64,000 bases of DNA from an uncultured Dehalococcoidia bacterium. GTDB lineage: Bacteria > Chloroflexota > Dehalococcoidia > Lucifugimonadales > Lucifugimonadaceae. This document shows, piece after piece, positions 45,801 to 53,444 of this stretch. The stretch is taken from assembly GCA_958295935.1 (NCBI GenBank), contig OY282385.1, positions 806,001-870,000 on the forward strand. The letters run 5' to 3'. Position 1 is the first letter of the stretch. Every line of letters starts with the position of its first letter. The notes under the pieces are model-generated. The model searched no databases. It saw only the letters and a program-made list of their open reading frames with translations, and was not told the DNA's origin. The translations under genes and the position numbers were made by a program.

Positions 45801-46429
45801 GCAAGACGACGACGGCGCACTTGATCATGCGTTTCTGGGATCCTGAGAGCGGCAGTATCGAGTTGCGCGGTTCGGACCTTCGTCGGTTTGCCCTCGACGA
45901 CCTGCGCAGCCGCATTGCGTTAGTGGCTCAGGACACTTATCTGTTCAACGCCACCTTGCGGGCAAATCTATTGGTGGCCAACCCGGAAGCGCGCGAAGGG
46001 GAGTTGTGGTCGGCTGTCGAGATGGCTGGGCTCACGTCTTTCGTGGAGTCGCTTCCCGACGGTCTGGACACGGTGGTTGGGGAGCGCGGCGCTCAGTTGT
46101 CGGGTGGTCAGCGTCAGCGGGTTGCGATAGGCCGGGCTTTTCTGAAGGACTCGCCTTTCTTGATATTGGACGAGGCGACCTCGCATCTGGACGCTATGAA
46201 CGAGAAGCTGGTTCGGGACGCGCTGGAGCGGCTTTCCTCGGATCGGACTACGTTGGTGATAGCGCACCGTTTATCGACTGTGCGGGATGCGGACTGCATA
46301 TTCGTGTTGGACGAGGGCCGGGTGGTAGAGTCCGGGGTTCACGAAGATCTTTTGAAGCAGGATGGAATCTACGCTCAGCTGGTGGCCCGGCAGTTGAGGC
46401 AGCGGGGTCGGCAGGGGCTGTCCACGTAG
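42824..46429 (+). CDS. Fused double ABC exporter (TMD-NBD-TMD-NBD, 1201 residues)
   Basis: Two complete type IV ABC exporter halves in one chain. Half 1: six helices (to about residue 320), Walker A GPSGSGKTS (about 368), Q-loop VSQDTYLF, LSGGQ (about 474), Walker B LVLDEAVSAVD, H-loop IAHR. A charged linker of about 70 residues (about 560-630) follows. Half 2: helices (about 635-920), Walker A GPSGAGKTT (about 988), VAQDTYLF, LSGGQ (about 1092), LILDEATSHLD, IAHR. Both ATP sites look competent. Layout resembles CydDC or other heterodimeric exporters joined head to tail. Substrate is unknown. ATG start at MYFNLRLWG. Confidence 0.9.
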   Translation: MYFNLRLWGFTRGVRLRVAYTVLVGLATAAAGIGRLAVLGALLARVLQGASVGELGIWIAAAGGSVVLRAGLQYHKEMVAHGTAAIIQLRLRRDLNGKIIELGPGHFTQRRTGDTLLSVVDGVEQLETFFGQYLPQLFTAALTPIGIFVFMAFLDLPLAGLALGMALFTLAAPAVFHRWNSKSSGRRREAYGAFAAEFLDSVQGLFTLKSFGQSGARAKLLADRAHEVFRSTMWVLASNAGSQGLTIGGIALGAASLLAVGAFRVESGEMSLEALLIILMLGIEVFRPLRDMGQLFHQGLLGLSAVSGIFELLDAKARVTEPVRGDDGGVQSAEVEFDSVSFTYPGGRGRALTEVSFSAGAGETIGIVGPSGSGKTSIVRMLMRFYDPDEGRVLVGGKDVRDVSFSQLRSAIAVVSQDTYLFHGTVMDNLLFGKPGATGEEIDEAVRAADAYDFIAGLPDGYETVIGERGVRLSGGQRQRIAIARALLKDAPILVLDEAVSAVDAESEYLIQSALEKLKRGRTSLVIAHRLSSVAGADRILVLDRGRIVESGDHGSLLSGGGAYAGLMSEQAVESEESSALPGGRADSTGSLAERRMEDVRGHEDQWLPTDAILKAEGMGWVTAFRTLLGLIRPWRVKLGLSFSLGVGRFVTLIGVGVASALVVASVRAGESYSVYLLALFVLAPLSAVLTWAESWVSHDMAFRLLSEMRIDLFNKLDRLAPAYLLRRRTGDLVSMATQDVETIEYFFAHTVAPAFVALLVPGGVLAALFVFGWPMGVAILPFILAVAISPAITRGRVDRLGSRSREALGELNAHVVDTVQGLYEVASFDRGRERQQDFLKQAREYSRVRVPFFRELTLQKVIVEGATGFGGLAVAISGAGLVSGGSLDAGMLPLLTLLSMTAFLPVSEIAHVGRQLADTLGSTRRIYAVHGEPVAVSDGPGAGADESLGGEGARARSVGFRYDYASRPALEDVTFEAPRGSTVALVGPSGAGKTTTAHLIMRFWDPESGSIELRGSDLRRFALDDLRSRIALVAQDTYLFNATLRANLLVANPEAREGELWSAVEMAGLTSFVESLPDGLDTVVGERGAQLSGGQRQRVAIGRAFLKDSPFLILDEATSHLDAMNEKLVRDALERLSSDRTTLVIAHRLSTVRDADCIFVLDEGRVVESGVHEDLLKQDGIYAQLVARQLRQRGRQGLST

Positions 46430-46544
46430 CGAGCGGGGCGCGCCGGTCTGTTGCGCCGTCGTTTCCGAGATCTGGCGGACTAGGTGATAACGCGCGGGGG
46501 TGAGGATGGTCAGGTTGAAGGCGTTTTTCGCGGGGTGTGCCTGG

Positions 46545-47234
46545 TCAGTTGCGGGGTTTGCCTGAGCTCCAGTTCCAGTTGTCCGGCGGCCATAGGTTTG
46601 CTCCTATGCGTCCTCCGGTTCGTTCCCCTGAGTACCAGTTTTTGACGGTGTCGCGCCATTTTTCGATGTGCGGGGTTTTGGTGTGGTACTCGAACGCTGC
46701 CTGGTTTACGTAGACTTCGTAGAGGTAGAGCTCGGCCGGGTTTTGGACGTTCTGGTATATGTCGAATCGCAGGCATCCGGGCTCTTGGTGCGTGGAGCCG
46801 AGGGCGTCTCCCGTGAGGGATTCTATGAAGTCTTCGACGCGTTCGGGTTTGACGGGCAGTGGTGCGTGTATGACGTGGAGACCGCGCTCGAAGGCTGGGT
46901 GTTCGACAGCGTCCTCCCTGTATGAGTCCCACTTGGCGTTTCCGGCTGGAAAGACGGGCTTGCAGACGGATACTTCAATGCCGTCGTGCCAGTCGGCGGT
47001 GGCCTCTTTCCACTTGAGGTAGTGCGGTCTGGTTCGGTGGTCTTCGATGGCCTCGTCGTCGTTGTAGACCTCGCAGAGGGCGAGCATGTTCGGGTCATTC
47101 ACGTCCTGTATGACGTCGAACCTTCGGCATCCGGGTTCGTTCATGACGGAGCCTTTGGCGTCGCCGATAATTTCGGGAATGAAGTCGTCGAGCCGTTCCG
47201 GCTTGACCTTGATTCGCACCATCAGGATTCTCAT
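46545..47234 (-). CDS. Protein with two tandem antibiotic-biosynthesis-monooxygenase (ABM) domains
   Basis: A 229-residue protein made of two ferredoxin-like ABM/LsrG-type repeats: RILMVRIKVKPERLDDFIPE ... EPGCRRFDVIQD ... YNDDEAIEDHRTRPHYLKW (about 1-78) and VIHAPLPVKPERVEDFIESL ... EPGCLRFDIYQN ... YVNQAAFEYHTKTPHIEKW (about 118-195). The conserved EPGCxRFD and H-x-x-T/R-x-H patterns occur in both. Such domains work as dimers, and a fused pair mimics one. The activity could be a cofactor-free oxygenase or isomerase; substrate unknown. Lies 108 bases downstream of an SDR gene. Confidence 0.82.
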   Translation of the reverse strand: MRILMVRIKVKPERLDDFIPEIIGDAKGSVMNEPGCRRFDVIQDVNDPNMLALCEVYNDDEAIEDHRTRPHYLKWKEATADWHDGIEVSVCKPVFPAGNAKWDSYREDAVEHPAFERGLHVIHAPLPVKPERVEDFIESLTGDALGSTHQEPGCLRFDIYQNVQNPAELYLYEVYVNQAAFEYHTKTPHIEKWRDTVKNWYSGERTGGRIGANLWPPDNWNWSSGKPRN

Positions 47235-47342
47235 GGCGGCTCCCTGCCCGTCCGGGCTAGTTGGGGGTTGGTGGGATTCTGTGTCTTGGTTGGCGGCAGT
47301 ATACAGGCAGGCGTGTGCAGCGCAGGGGGTTGCGAGTCGGGG

Positions 47343-48086
47343 TCAGCCTCTTCCGATGTATTTTTGCTGAACGGGCAGGACGATGGCCTCCAGCATGTTT
47401 GCCTCCGGGGGCAGAGTGACCATGAGCAGTACTGTTCGGGCCATTTCTTCGACGGAGATCATGGGTTCGGGTCCTTCGTCGACGCCGGTGGATGATCCTC
47501 CGGCGGGTCTGCGCTCGACTTCCGTGTTGCCTGGGTGTAGGCAGCTTGCAGAGATTCCGAACTCTCGTCCATCGAGGGCGGTGCTCTGCGTGAGTCCCCA
47601 AATGGCGTTTTTGCTTGTGGAGTATGGCGCTGAGTGCATTCTGGTTCGCTGAGCGGAGATGCTTCCGATGTTTATGATGCGGCCCTTGCGTGCGTCTTTC
47701 ATGATGGCGAAGGCTTCTCTGGTACAGAGGAACGGGCCTGTGACGTTGGTGTCTATGACTCGGTTCCACGCTTGGGTGGATACCTGGTCGATGCGTCCTC
47801 CGTCGAATGCGCCGGAGTTGTTGACGAGAATGTCGAGGCGTGCGAATTCGCCCATGGTTTTATCGAAGAGGGATTTCACCTGGGCTTCATCGGTTACGTC
47901 TGTGGGCACGGGTATGACTTTGGGGCCGTGGCGAGCGAGTTCTGCGGCGGTCTCGTCGAGGCGCTGAGCGTTTCTGGAAGCTATGACGACGTTGCATCCT
48001 TCTTTCAAGAATGCGCGCGCGATGCCCTTGCCTATTCCTGTGCCGCCACCGGTGACGATTGCGGTTTGTCCGTCTAGTTGTCCCAT
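47343..48086 (-). CDS. SDR-family oxidoreductase
   Basis: Classical SDR of 247 residues with TGGGTGIGKG (residues 12-21), NNSGAFDGG, catalytic Ser in IGSIS, and YSTSK with Tyr and Lys intact. SRN at the end of strand 2 suggests NADPH. The end (LEAIVLPVQQKYIGRG) differs from the FabG-type DGG ending. On the minus strand between the ABM gene and the MFS exporter gene. Confidence 0.88.
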   Translation of the reverse strand: MGQLDGQTAIVTGGGTGIGKGIARAFLKEGCNVVIASRNAQRLDETAAELARHGPKVIPVPTDVTDEAQVKSLFDKTMGEFARLDILVNNSGAFDGGRIDQVSTQAWNRVIDTNVTGPFLCTREAFAIMKDARKGRIINIGSISAQRTRMHSAPYSTSKNAIWGLTQSTALDGREFGISASCLHPGNTEVERRPAGGSSTGVDEGPEPMISVEEMARTVLLMVTLPPEANMLEAIVLPVQQKYIGRG

Positions 48087-48236
48087 TTTTCCTCTTGCCT
48101 CCTGAAGTTCGTTGTTTTTCAGCTCTCGTCGGTTTTTTTCACCGCCCTGGTTGGGGCGAGCGTGCGCATCGGGATATAGGGGCCTTTGCCTCGCTTGTCT
48201 TATCTTACCGCCCCGGTTGCGGGGTCATCCGGGGTA

Positions 48237-49712
48237 TCAGGCTTTTGCGTCGCGTGTTTTCATGGCGGTGAGAAAGGCTACTGCGCTGAAGGCTGCGAGT
48301 ACCAGGAAGGCGAGCCGCATACCTGCGACGAACGCTTCGGCTGTGCCGTCGGCGGATGATACTTCGCCGACGTTTGCATGTACGCCTCGCCTCAACATGA
48401 CTGTTGCGACGACCAACGTGGCGACGGCTATTCCTCCGACGGTGGCGACGTTTCTGACGAGGTTCAGGAATGCGCTGACGATGCCGTAGTAAGAGTGTTC
48501 GACGGCGCCCAGGGTTGCGCTCATGTTAGGGGCCATCCACAGTCCCGAGCCTATTCCGTTGATGGCGAGTGCGGGCATGATCAGCCATAGGGGCGTGTCG
48601 AGGTTGAAGGAAGCGAAGGCGACTCCCATGGCGGCGGTGACGGCGAGTCCTGCGAGGGTGAAGAGTTTGACGCCGAATCGGTCTGACAGCCGGCCTGCGA
48701 AGGCGCCTGTGACGGCCATGCCGAGCGCTCCGACGAATATGACGAGTCCGGTGGCGCTGGGGGAGTAGCCCTGGGCGTTCTGAACGTAGAAGGGCATGAG
48801 GAACCAGACTGCTGAGGTTCCAAAGAAGCCAAGGAACCTAGCGATGGTACTCCATGAGAATTGCGGCAGGGCGAACAGGCGCAGGTTGAACATGGGATAG
48901 GGGGTTCGGAGTTCCCAGAAGATGAACATGGCGGTAAGGAATGCTGCGCCGACTGCGGCGGCGATGATGCCTGCGGAGGTCCATCCGAGATCGAATGGGT
49001 TGGTCACGGTGAGTATCGCCAAACCCATGGCGCCGGCGGAGGTGAATGCGCCAAACCAGTCGTATCTGCCGCTGATGCGGTCTCTGACGGTACCTATGCG
49101 GTGGTCATCGAGTATGAGTACAGCCAGGGGGAAGGAGAGTGCGGTTGGTATAGAGAGGAACCAGAATACGGATCTCCATCCGAATGCGTTGACCAGCGGG
49201 CCTCCGAGTATGGGGCCTGCGATGGCTCCTACGCCGACGGCCATGGTGATCATGCCCAGTCCCTTGCCTCGTTCTGCGGGGGGGAACACGGCGACGACGA
49301 TGGCCATGACGAGGGCCTGGTCCATGGCGGCTCCGAGGGCCATGACGACTCTGGCTGCCAGGAGGCTTGGTAGATTTGGGGAGAGGGCTGCGAGTACGGC
49401 TCCGCCTGCGAAGAGTGTGATGCCTGCGAGGTGTACGGATTTGCGTCCTGCTATGTCGGCCAATCTCCCCAGGGGCATCAGTGCGGCGCTTATGGTGAGG
49501 GAACCGGCAATGGCTACCCATGAGGCAACGCGCAGGGTGAGTGAGAAGTCTTTTGCGATGGTGGGCAGGGCTATGCCGGTGACGGAGAAGTCCATCACCA
49601 TGGTGAAGAGTGCGATGCCGACTACAGTGAAGGCTTTCCACTTGTAGTTGTCTGTGGCCGCGGCCGCGGCGGCGTTGTCAGTTTGGTCGGCGGTGATTTC
49701 CGTGGTCTCCAA
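48237..49712 (-). CDS. MFS drug-efflux transporter, DHA2 (14-helix EmrB/QacA-like) type
   Basis: A 491-residue major facilitator with 14 predicted helices. Motif A GRLADIAGRKSVH in loop 2-3, motif C GPILGGPLVNAFGWR in helix 5, and a repeat of the A-type loop (GRLSDRFGVK) in the second half. A polar N-terminus of about 28 residues precedes helix 1. DHA2 carriers export drugs or metabolites by proton antiport. Divergent from the array of secreted proteins to the right. Confidence 0.9.
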   Translation of the reverse strand: METTEITADQTDNAAAAAATDNYKWKAFTVVGIALFTMVMDFSVTGIALPTIAKDFSLTLRVASWVAIAGSLTISAALMPLGRLADIAGRKSVHLAGITLFAGGAVLAALSPNLPSLLAARVVMALGAAMDQALVMAIVVAVFPPAERGKGLGMITMAVGVGAIAGPILGGPLVNAFGWRSVFWFLSIPTALSFPLAVLILDDHRIGTVRDRISGRYDWFGAFTSAGAMGLAILTVTNPFDLGWTSAGIIAAAVGAAFLTAMFIFWELRTPYPMFNLRLFALPQFSWSTIARFLGFFGTSAVWFLMPFYVQNAQGYSPSATGLVIFVGALGMAVTGAFAGRLSDRFGVKLFTLAGLAVTAAMGVAFASFNLDTPLWLIMPALAINGIGSGLWMAPNMSATLGAVEHSYYGIVSAFLNLVRNVATVGGIAVATLVVATVMLRRGVHANVGEVSSADGTAEAFVAGMRLAFLVLAAFSAVAFLTAMKTRDAKA

Positions 49713-49888
49713 AGGACCGTTGGTCCCGGATTTTGCGTGCAGGGTCTCTTAGCGGAGCAGGTTCAGGTTGCAGGGGCCGCGGGCGGCAGCGCTCTTCCGG
49801 CCTCGCGGCGGGCCGTCGCTTTGAGCGCCAACCGTACCAGCCGTTTCGATCGCGCCGGCAAAGTTTACAGAGGCGCCAGGGGAGGCGT

Positions 49889-49911
49889 TGATTTGACGGG
49901 GGACGGTTGAA
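49889..49911 (+). repeat. Direct repeat, left copy, flanking the lipoprotein A cassette
   Basis: 23-base sequence beginning TGATTTGA and ending GGGGGACGGTTGAA. It matches 51968-51990 with one mismatch (C/T at the ninth base). The right copy overlaps the stop codon of lipoprotein A. Confidence 0.75.
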
Positions 49912-50005
49912 ACTGGTAGCGTGGCGGCGAGGTTTGCGCCGAGCGGGTATTTTCGGCCTGTGATTTTGCGGGAAACGCAATCTGAGCTGCGCGGCAAGGT
50001 GGAAG

Positions 50006-50146
50006 ATGTTGAGACGTCAGCCTGCTCGAACGGTCGTAACGAGGCTCGGCGCCGTCGCCTTGGTGAGTCTGCTGGTGACCATCGCCATCGCGGGGGTGTG
50101 GATCTCCATAGTCCAGCTCCACGCCATGGCGGATGAAGAGTATTAG
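50006..50146 (+). CDS. Small single-helix membrane protein, 46 residues
   Basis: ATG 50006, preceded by AAGGTGG four bases ahead, opens a 46-codon frame: basic N-terminus (MLRRQPARTVVTR), one strong hydrophobic helix (GAVALVSLLVTIAIAGVWI) and a short acidic end (MADEEY). The stop at 50146 is three bases before the GTG of lipoprotein A, so they are probably co-translated. Not recognised; too short for family assignment. It may anchor or chaperone the lipoprotein. Confidence 0.6.
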   Translation: MLRRQPARTVVTRLGAVALVSLLVTIAIAGVWISIVQLHAMADEEY

Positions 50147-50149
50147 GCA

Positions 50150-51970
50150 GTGAATCTTAGAAATGGGGCCGCGGGCCGGGGCGTTTTGGGGTTCATTGCG
50201 CTGATTTTGATTGCAGCGTGCGGGTGTGTTTCGGGAGCGCGGCCGACGGAGACGCCTACTCCCCTACCGATCCCGACGGCATCGAGGACGCAGCGCGACG
50301 TGAGCGGGTTCGGTCTGTTCTCGCTCTTTGGCGGCGGAGCGGCGGCGTATGGCGGCGACTTCACGGTTCCCAGTGTGGAGGACGTTGTGGAGAAGGGTTT
50401 GTATGGGATGGGGACAACGCCGGTGCACATTGCGTTTCGCGGTGCCGCGGCCAGTGGATCGGTTCGTTGCGGCTGGCGGGGAGTGGCGAGAACGCCGGAG
50501 CAGCGAGAGGGGGCGATACGCTTCTGGCTGGGCATAGGCGAGGACGAAGATTTGCCTTCAGCGGGAGAAGTGGAGGAAGAGTTCTTATATCACATCAGCG
50601 GGATGGTCCCCATGTACCGCGACTCTCAGGGGGCAAGGTTCCTGCCGCTTGCGCGCGGGGGTCTTTCGACCGAGTACGTGTATCTGGCCTGCTATGCGGA
50701 TTACGCGGTGAGCGAGTATCTGCTAGGCGCGGGTCCGGCCAGTCCGAACAGGGTCATCGTCGCCTACGATGGGTTGGGTGAGGAGCGGTCTTACGATCTG
50801 TTCAGGCGTTCTCAAGCGGCGGGGGAGTTCGGCGACGATCCCATCCTGGTGACGGAGGCTGAGCATACGGAGTGGCTGGACGCGTGGGCGGAGTACGTGG
50901 AAGTGTCCTTGAGGGAGATGGTAGAGGGGCGGGAGGGCGTGGTGTTCCTGGCGCCGATGGGTGCGTACGGCACGATTGCCATCGAGGCGTGGCGGGCGGT
51001 GGCGCAGTGGGACATGCAGACGGGGGATGACGGGGTGGTGAACGCGGTGCGCTTTGGGGCGGATACGAGCGACCCGGAATGGATGCAGACGCTGGCGAAT
51101 CTGAAGAGCCGGGTTGCCGCGGCTGTGGCCTCTCCCTCGTCTACCCAGGCTGAGGGCGGCGCGTCCGGGCAGCCGGATGAGGCGTCGCTTACTCCTACTC
51201 CGGCGCCAACGAGAATAGCGAGTGTGGGCGGTTTGAGCGGTTACTACCGCAGCATCGGCGCTTATGGTTTCATAGGTCCGTATTCGACCGGGTCGGATAC
51301 GCCGGAGCCGAACTTCACGCCGGCTCAGCCTCCGCCGGTGTTTGCGCCCAAGCCTGCGAGCCTCAGCGCGACGGCGTCGGGCGAGGATACGGCGAACCTG
51401 ACGTGGGGCGCGGTGAGCGCGGCGTCGGGGTATCGAGTGCAGCATCGCATCAGAGCCGGCGAGGATGAGGGTTGGAGTTCGTCGCCGGAGGGCCCGGATC
51501 AGGGCTGGAGGGCGGTGGCGGGAAGCGTGACGGGGACGAGCCATTCGGTGACCGGTCTATGGTGCGGCAAGACCCATGAGTTCAGGGTGGGGGCCTATGG
51601 CGACGGCGCAACGTATAACGAGAGGGCGGGCTTGTGGTCGCCCACGGCGTCTGCTGCGATGGGTGCGTGCACGGCTCATCCTCCTCGGTTCCGCGCCCCG
51701 TCCTATTCATTCGAGGTGAATGCGGTTGCGTCGACCGGGGCGGCGGCGGGTGCGGTTTCGGCGTATGACGTGAACGGCGATACGGTGACCTACTCGATTG
51801 CGAGCGGCAACGGAGCGGGGAAGTTTTCGATAGAGAGCGGCACGGGGGCCGTCACGGTGGCCGGGTCGCTGAGCGCTGCGGCGGGCACGACTTATACGCT
51901 GACGGTGAACGCGGCCGACGGGGTGAGCGGTTCGACCGGCGTGACGGTGAAGGTGTCGGTGACGGAGTGA
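50150..51970 (+). CDS. Modular surface lipoprotein A (novel N-domain, FN3-like, cadherin-like)
   Basis: A 606-residue secreted lipoprotein. Signal peptide with lipobox IAAC (Cys24). A Pro/Thr linker precedes a domain I do not recognise (about 55-330; DVSGFGLFSLFGGG ... YHISGM ... YLACYADYAVSEYLLGAGP ... FLAPMGAYGTIAIEAW). A Thr/Pro-rich linker follows, then an FN3-like domain (about 400-510; LSATASGEDTANLTWGAVSA, with a WCGKTHEFRV strand) and a cadherin-like repeat (about 515-605; SFEVNAVASTGAAAGAVSAY ... SGNGAGKFSIESGTGAVTVAG). Probably a cell-surface adhesion or binding protein. The longer paralogue A' is at 57386. GTG start. Confidence 0.75.
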   Translation: MNLRNGAAGRGVLGFIALILIAACGCVSGARPTETPTPLPIPTASRTQRDVSGFGLFSLFGGGAAAYGGDFTVPSVEDVVEKGLYGMGTTPVHIAFRGAAASGSVRCGWRGVARTPEQREGAIRFWLGIGEDEDLPSAGEVEEEFLYHISGMVPMYRDSQGARFLPLARGGLSTEYVYLACYADYAVSEYLLGAGPASPNRVIVAYDGLGEERSYDLFRRSQAAGEFGDDPILVTEAEHTEWLDAWAEYVEVSLREMVEGREGVVFLAPMGAYGTIAIEAWRAVAQWDMQTGDDGVVNAVRFGADTSDPEWMQTLANLKSRVAAAVASPSSTQAEGGASGQPDEASLTPTPAPTRIASVGGLSGYYRSIGAYGFIGPYSTGSDTPEPNFTPAQPPPVFAPKPASLSATASGEDTANLTWGAVSAASGYRVQHRIRAGEDEGWSSSPEGPDQGWRAVAGSVTGTSHSVTGLWCGKTHEFRVGAYGDGATYNERAGLWSPTASAAMGACTAHPPRFRAPSYSFEVNAVASTGAAAGAVSAYDVNGDTVTYSIASGNGAGKFSIESGTGAVTVAGSLSAAAGTTYTLTVNAADGVSGSTGVTVKVSVTE

Positions 51971-51990
51971 TTTGATGGGGGACGGTTGAA
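51968..51990 (+). repeat. Direct repeat, right copy, flanking the lipoprotein A cassette
   Basis: Matches 49889-49911 in 22 of 23 positions. It begins with the TGA stop of lipoprotein A and joins directly onto the remnant of a PD40 gene. Confidence 0.75.
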
Positions 51991-52098
51991 CTTTGCACCG
52001 TGGCCCGGGATGGCTTGGACGTGCGGGTTCTGGTGATGCAGGATAGAGAAGGAAATCTGACCCCCGGACACGGGCGGTCGCGAGGATTGACGCCGTGA
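51991..52098 (+). pseudogene. 3' remnant of a PD40 propeller gene
   Basis: In frame this reads TVARDGLDVRVLVMQDREGN then LTPGHGRSRGLTP and stop, nearly identical to the ends of the propeller genes at 56220 and 61795 (TVARDGSDGRVLVMQ...). Everything 5' of it is missing; it begins at the direct repeat after lipoprotein A. The remnant is still followed by the usual mini-gene, so a whole propeller gene once stood here or only its end was carried along. Confidence 0.8.
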
Positions 52099-52202
52099 TG
52101 AATTACGATTGGCAGATACCGCAGCTCGGCCCTGATGGTGAGCCTGACTGTTCACCGCATCCGTTCGACGTCATGGCGATACAGGCTTTGTACCGGGACT
52201 GA
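52098..52202 (+). CDS. Conserved mini-gene, copy 1 (34 residues)
   Basis: MNYDWQIPQLGPDGE, then PDCSPHPFDVMAIQALYRD. ATG overlaps the stop of the PD40 remnant (TGATG). Four more versions follow later propeller genes with the same core but different ends; insertions and deletions among them keep frame, which argues for translation. No signal peptide. The ending D-x-MAIQALY recalls the last helix of matrixin-type metalloproteases (D-x-x-AIQxLYG); that resemblance is a guess. Confidence 0.55.
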   Translation: MNYDWQIPQLGPDGEPDCSPHPFDVMAIQALYRD

Positions 52203-52221
52203 AGCTATGCAGGGCGTTAGC

Positions 52222-53319
52222 ATGAGGAAATTGCAAACAATTGTCGCTGCTGTAGTTCTTACCGCGCTTGCATTTGGCTTGGTCGCATCGGGAGGGTTAT
52301 GTGGAGGCGACATGGTGGCTGAATGGCAATTCCGCCTCAAGTTTCCTGGCACGGCGCTACAGTGGTCTCCGGACGGCGCTCGCATAATATTCCTCCGATC
52401 TGATGGAAACAGGGTAATCCAAAAGAGTAAAAAAATATACATCATCAATTCCAGCGGATCCGGCTTGCGATTTGTTGACTATGCTGCCGGGCCGCCCGAC
52501 ATCTCGCCGGACGGCTCTCAGATAGTATACGCGGACATCGACGAAAGGATATTAACGTCCGCACTCGACGGATCCAGCCGCCGCAGACTTGCCAATCATG
52601 GCCGCGGCCCCGTGTGGTCGCCTGATGGATCCCGAATCGTATTTGTAGGTAATGGCCTGCTTAAAACAATGGCGGCCGACGGCTCCGACGTGCGTACTTT
52701 GTGGAAAGAGGACCCTCTATGGAAAACTGACTTGTCAACAGGCGGCGGTGTGTTCCCGCCGGCATGGTCGCCTGACGGACGACGCATAGCTTTCCTGGGG
52801 GGAGTCACTACCGTATATGGAAAGGGAGTTATATACACTATTGGAACAGACGGCTCCGATCCGGTGAGGCTCGAATACACAGCAAGCCCGCCGGCATGGT
52901 CTCCGGACGGCAACAGCATAGCGTTTGCAAAGAAACGAGGCGACAGGATTGTATTTTATACAATGCGCCCTGACGGCTCCGATCTAAGAGAAGTATTCTC
53001 CCATACCGCTTCCGATACCAGCGTTTTGTGGGTCCCAGCTCCCTCCTGGTCGCCCGACGGCTCCGAGTTGCTGCTTTGGGGCGAAAATAGGGTGAACGTA
53101 GTCCGGGTAGCTGACGGCGCCAGCCGGGTATTGCCCGGGCAAGGCAACTTCGCTGCATGGTCTCCGGACGGCTCCAGAATTGCGATTTACTCTCTCCCGT
53201 ATGAATTCGACGGTCCGCCGCTTTCCACCGTGGCCCGGGGTAGCTCGTTCGCTCAGGTTCTGCTCATGCAGGGTTGGGAGAACCTGCCGGCTGCGAAGGA
53301 AGGGCTGGAAGGGGATTGA
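52222..53319 (+). CDS. PD40/TolB-type secreted beta-propeller, array copy 1
   Basis: Signal peptide (MRKLQTIVAAVVLTALAFGL) then a beta-propeller whose blades are marked by LQWSPDGAR, DISPDGSQ, PVWSPDGSR, PAWSPDGRR, PAWSPDGNS, PSWSPDGSE and AAWSPDGSR. Small Cys- and Gly-rich stretch after the signal. ATG 52222 gives a standard signal and has AGGGCG ahead; ATG 52207 adds five residues. Its blade around YTMRPDGSDLREVFSH recurs in array copy 3. Peptide or sugar binding is the usual role of such propellers; here unknown. Confidence 0.75.
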   Translation: MRKLQTIVAAVVLTALAFGLVASGGLCGGDMVAEWQFRLKFPGTALQWSPDGARIIFLRSDGNRVIQKSKKIYIINSSGSGLRFVDYAAGPPDISPDGSQIVYADIDERILTSALDGSSRRRLANHGRGPVWSPDGSRIVFVGNGLLKTMAADGSDVRTLWKEDPLWKTDLSTGGGVFPPAWSPDGRRIAFLGGVTTVYGKGVIYTIGTDGSDPVRLEYTASPPAWSPDGNSIAFAKKRGDRIVFYTMRPDGSDLREVFSHTASDTSVLWVPAPSWSPDGSELLLWGENRVNVVRVADGASRVLPGQGNFAAWSPDGSRIAIYSLPYEFDGPPLSTVARGSSFAQVLLMQGWENLPAAKEGLEGD

Positions 53320-53323
53320 CGCA

Positions 53324-53437
53324 GTGAATTACGACTGGCGGATACCGCAGCTCGGCCCTGAGGGTGAGCCTGACTGTTCGCCGCATCCCTTTGACATCAT
53401 GGCGATACAGGCTTTGTACGCTTCGGAGAATCGGTGA
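53324..53437 (+). CDS. Conserved mini-gene, copy 2 (37 residues)
   Basis: Starts with GTG four bases after the propeller stop: MNYDWRIPQLGPEGE, then PDCSPHPFDIMAIQALY and ASENR. Its stop lies seven bases ahead of the next propeller ATG, and its last codons are followed by the GAGGGCGG ribosome-binding site of that gene. Confidence 0.6.
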   Translation: MNYDWRIPQLGPEGEPDCSPHPFDIMAIQALYASENR

Positions 53438-53444
53438 GGGCGGC

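Noticed and set aside
49713-49888. Small open frames between the MFS gene and the array
   Set aside because: No start site, motif or composition support; probably promoter region for divergent genes.
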